This document shows, in pieces, positions 63,762 through 64,000 of a stretch of 64,000 nt of DNA (positions within the stretch are counted from its first letter, which is position 1; the number at the start of each line of letters is the position of its first letter). A program made the position numbers and the translations under genes. The notes below the pieces were generated by a model. That model worked only from the letters and a program-made list of their open reading frames with translations. It searched no databases and was not told the origin of the DNA. Origin of the DNA: Cupriavidus cauae (GTDB lineage: Bacteria; Pseudomonadota; Gammaproteobacteria; Burkholderiales; Burkholderiaceae); contig NZ_VWRN01000016.1 of assembly GCF_008632125.1 (NCBI RefSeq), forward strand, positions 88,872-152,871. Reading direction: 5' to 3'.

Positions 63762-64000
63762 CTCGTTTCTCTGCTGCTGACAACGCAGCGACGCGAACGG
63801 CAAAGCCGGCGCGTGAGTTCTTTAACAAACGAACAACCGATAAGTGTGGGCGCTCGATAGCGGCAGTCACAGCCGATTCTTCGGGATCGGCGACAGCTCA
63901 AAAGTTATCAAGTGCTCGCACAGCAAAACGTGGCTTCATCGGCGTCAAGACGATGGAGCCAGTCAGTTTTCTGAGAGTGAGCGACCGCTCGAAAGAGCGA
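63762..64000 (+). other. rRNA operon leader, 16S gene beyond the window
   Basis: The leader (CAACCGATAAGTGTGGGCGC, then GAGTGAGCGACCGCTCGAAA) is the typical spacer ahead of 16S rRNA in Burkholderiaceae, with RNase III-type stems. The 16S start is not in the window. Confidence 0.8.
63816..63827 (+). promoter_or_regulatory. boxA antitermination site
   Basis: AGTTCTTTAACA matches the rRNA boxA consensus TGCTCTTTAACA except at two positions. Supports reading the region to 64000 as an rRNA leader. Confidence 0.85.

Overview
The window is high-GC DNA, densely coding on both strands, and looks like the chromosome of a Burkholderiaceae betaproteobacterium (Cupriavidus/Ralstonia type). The reasons are three TctC/Bug-type solute receptors, many CoA-ester catabolic clusters under GntR, LysR, IclR and TetR regulators, an HU-like protein with an Ala/Lys-rich tail, an HME-RND metal pump, and a typical rRNA-operon leader at the right edge. 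No phage, insertion sequence, CRISPR array or tRNA was recognised.

Layout. 1-2855: 3' part of a heavy-metal RND pump. 2918-5989: CoA-transferase and enoyl-CoA hydratase opposite a GntR/FCD regulator, with a perfect TGGTATACCA operator between them. 6295-11724: His-rich secreted protein, MFS exporter, HU-like protein, EamA exporter and an orphan 7TM histidine kinase. 11782-16905: thioesterase, then a GntR/UTRA regulator with a ThDP enzyme, a DUF35 protein and a thiolase-like protein (a candidate C-C bond making or breaking set). 17222-18445: unrecognised protein. 18818-25833: Bug receptor plus a degradation set (MaoC-like hydratase, MmgE/PrpD, acyl-CoA dehydrogenase, SDR) with a LysR regulator.

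25834-27011 is the largest non-coding stretch. It leads into the stress operon prkA-yeaH-spoVR (27012-31922). Then come a large MscS channel, a stand-alone EF-G, a crotonase with a histidine-phosphatase-fold protein, and a pentapeptide-repeat protein with an unrecognised N-terminal domain. 40297-47972 holds a Bug receptor with TetR, then an IclR regulator with an NDP-forming acyl-CoA synthetase, a DUF1254/DUF1214 protein and another Bug receptor; the IclR promoter carries a near-consensus IclR operator. 48041-50850: LysR, GST and a PNPOx-fold protein. 50851-55263: Fur box-fecI-fecR-TonB receptor. 55463-60791: a five-gene operon (ABC importer, Rieske oxygenase, amidohydrolase) that reads as uptake plus oxidative and hydrolytic attack on a small, probably nitrogen-containing compound. 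61206-63443: a lipoprotein and a DnaQ-UvrC fusion. 63444-64000: rRNA promoters and leader, cut off before 16S.

Two cross-cutting observations stand out. First, short tandem duplications of 9, 12, 13 and 15 bp occur at well over ten places, in gene ends, linkers and promoters. Second, several transcription units have clear palindromic operators that match the family of the adjacent regulator. Start sites were chosen by ribosome-binding site, domain start and signal peptide; functions are family-level unless stated.
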